A DNA stretch of 5,931 bases from Oscillospiraceae bacterium (GTDB lineage Bacteria > Bacillota_A > Clostridia > Oscillospirales > Oscillospiraceae). This document shows positions 5,298 to 5,931 of the stretch, in pieces. Numbering within the stretch: the stretch's first letter is position 1; the number at the start of each line of letters is the position of its first letter. The stretch spans positions 1 to 5,931 of the forward strand of contig JAFTBL010000155.1 in the NCBI GenBank assembly GCA_017455225.1, given 5' to 3'. Both the position numbers and the translations under genes were made by a program. The notes under the pieces were generated by a model. The model saw only the letters and a list, made by a program, of their open reading frames with translations. It searched no databases and was not told the DNA's origin.

Positions 5298-5931
5298 ATG
5301 AGCGTTTTTGAACTGAAGGACGTGCGCTACACCTATCAAAGTCAATACCAGCAGGTGGACGCGCTGCGGGGCGTATCCGCCACGTTTGAGGAGGGCACGG
5401 TGTACGCCGTCATGGGCTCCTCCGGCAGCGGCAAGACCACCCTTTTGTCGCTGATGGCGGGGCTGGACGTGCCCACCGGCGGACAGGTGCTGTGCGAGGG
5501 CGTGCCCACCGAGGAGATGGATCTGGAGCGGTATCGCCGGGAAAAGGTGGCCACCATTTATCAGGATTTCCGCCTGTTTCCCCTGCTGACCGTGGCGGAA
5601 AACGTGATGTATCCGCTGGAGCTGCGGGGGGTAAAGACCGCCGAGGCACACGACCGCGTGGCGCCGCTGCTGCGGAGGGTGGGGCTTCCGGACACGGTGG
5701 CCGACCGCTTTCCCGCCATGCTCTCCGGCGGCGAGCAGCAGCGGGTGGCCATTGCCCGGGCGCTGGGCATGGAGACAAAGGTGCTGCTGGCGGACGAGCC
5801 CACCGGCAATCTGGACAGCGCCAACAGCGACAACATCGCCTCCATCCTGCTGGAGCTTGCCCACAAGGACGGCTACTGCGTGGTCATCGTGACCCACGAC
5901 GAGTCGCTGGGTCGCAAGGCGGATCGGGTGC
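5298..5931 (+). CDS. ABC transporter ATP-binding protein, MacB/LolD type (5' part, runs off the right edge)
   Basis: The cytoplasmic ATPase of the preceding FtsX-like permease: ATP binding and hydrolysis by its dimer drive the permease. 211 codons are visible and no stop is reached; family members are about 220-250 aa, so only the last few dozen residues are missing. All motifs are present and intact: aromatic A-loop near Tyr11-Tyr13, Walker A GSSGSGKTTL (40-49), Q-loop with Gln89 (TIYQDFRLFPLLTVAENV), signature LSGGEQQRVAIARAL (142-156), Walker B and D-loop VLLADEPTGNLD (162-173), and the H-loop His in VTHDESLG (198-205). The GLDVPTGG segment (55-62) and the signature are typical of the LolD/MacB/FtsE branch rather than of importer ATPases. 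Gene order permease then ATPase with a 13-bp gap indicates one operon. The intact ATPase contrasts with the damaged permease. Substrate (peptide, lipoprotein, antibiotic) cannot be told. Confidence 0.93.
   Translation, partial: MSVFELKDVRYTYQSQYQQVDALRGVSATFEEGTVYAVMGSSGSGKTTLLSLMAGLDVPTGGQVLCEGVPTEEMDLERYRREKVATIYQDFRLFPLLTVAENVMYPLELRGVKTAEAHDRVAPLLRRVGLPDTVADRFPAMLSGGEQQRVAIARALGMETKVLLADEPTGNLDSANSDNIASILLELAHKDGYCVVIVTHDESLGRKADRV

Noticed and set aside
5019..5897. Minus-strand open frame of 292 codons opposite the permease end and the ATPase
   Set aside because: The plus strand carries all ABC ATPase motifs in order; the antisense product has no family features.

Overview
The window is GC-rich and gene-dense. 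It has strong GGAGG-type ribosome binding sites, sigma-A-like promoters and a mix of clostridial-type protein families. The best guess is a high-GC anaerobic Firmicute (Clostridia, Oscillospiraceae-like). This is inferred from base composition and protein style, since no marker gene is present.

Left part (1-2151) is a molybdenum-enzyme support locus. A lipoprotein of the ModA type (molybdate-binding, 5' part only) runs leftwards from 258 and off the window. Diverging from it, an IclR-family regulator (454-1221) and an XdhC-family molybdenum-cofactor accessory protein (1234-2151) are 12 bp apart and form a likely operon. The 195-bp gap between the divergent genes holds a good promoter for each direction. 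Exactly between the two -35 boxes lie two nearly identical palindromes (ATTCTG-N5-CAGAAT) with centres 21 bp apart, the best candidate operators for the IclR protein. A separate inverted repeat (GATATA-N13-TATATC) covers the -10/+1 region of the modA promoter and resembles a ModE-type box. The simplest reading is that one regulator matches molybdate uptake to maturation of a molybdenum hydroxylase (xanthine dehydrogenase-like), whose structural genes would lie outside the window. The XdhC protein has its two domains in the reverse of the textbook order.

Right part (2192-5931) is an ABC transporter of the MacB/FtsX type: a large permease followed 13 bp later by its ATPase (5298 to beyond the window end). 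The permease reading frame is damaged in two places. The codon at the proper distance from its Shine-Dalgarno is ATA rather than ATG, and an in-frame TAA at 2525-2527 cuts off the first transmembrane helix. The remaining 908 codons are open and encode seven more predicted membrane helices. The gene is either a very young pseudogene, a sequencing artefact, or expressed as a truncated protein.

I see no RNA genes, CRISPR array, insertion sequence or convincing terminator. The most interesting items are the paired operators between the divergent promoters, the reversed XdhC architecture and the doubly damaged permease beside an intact ATPase.
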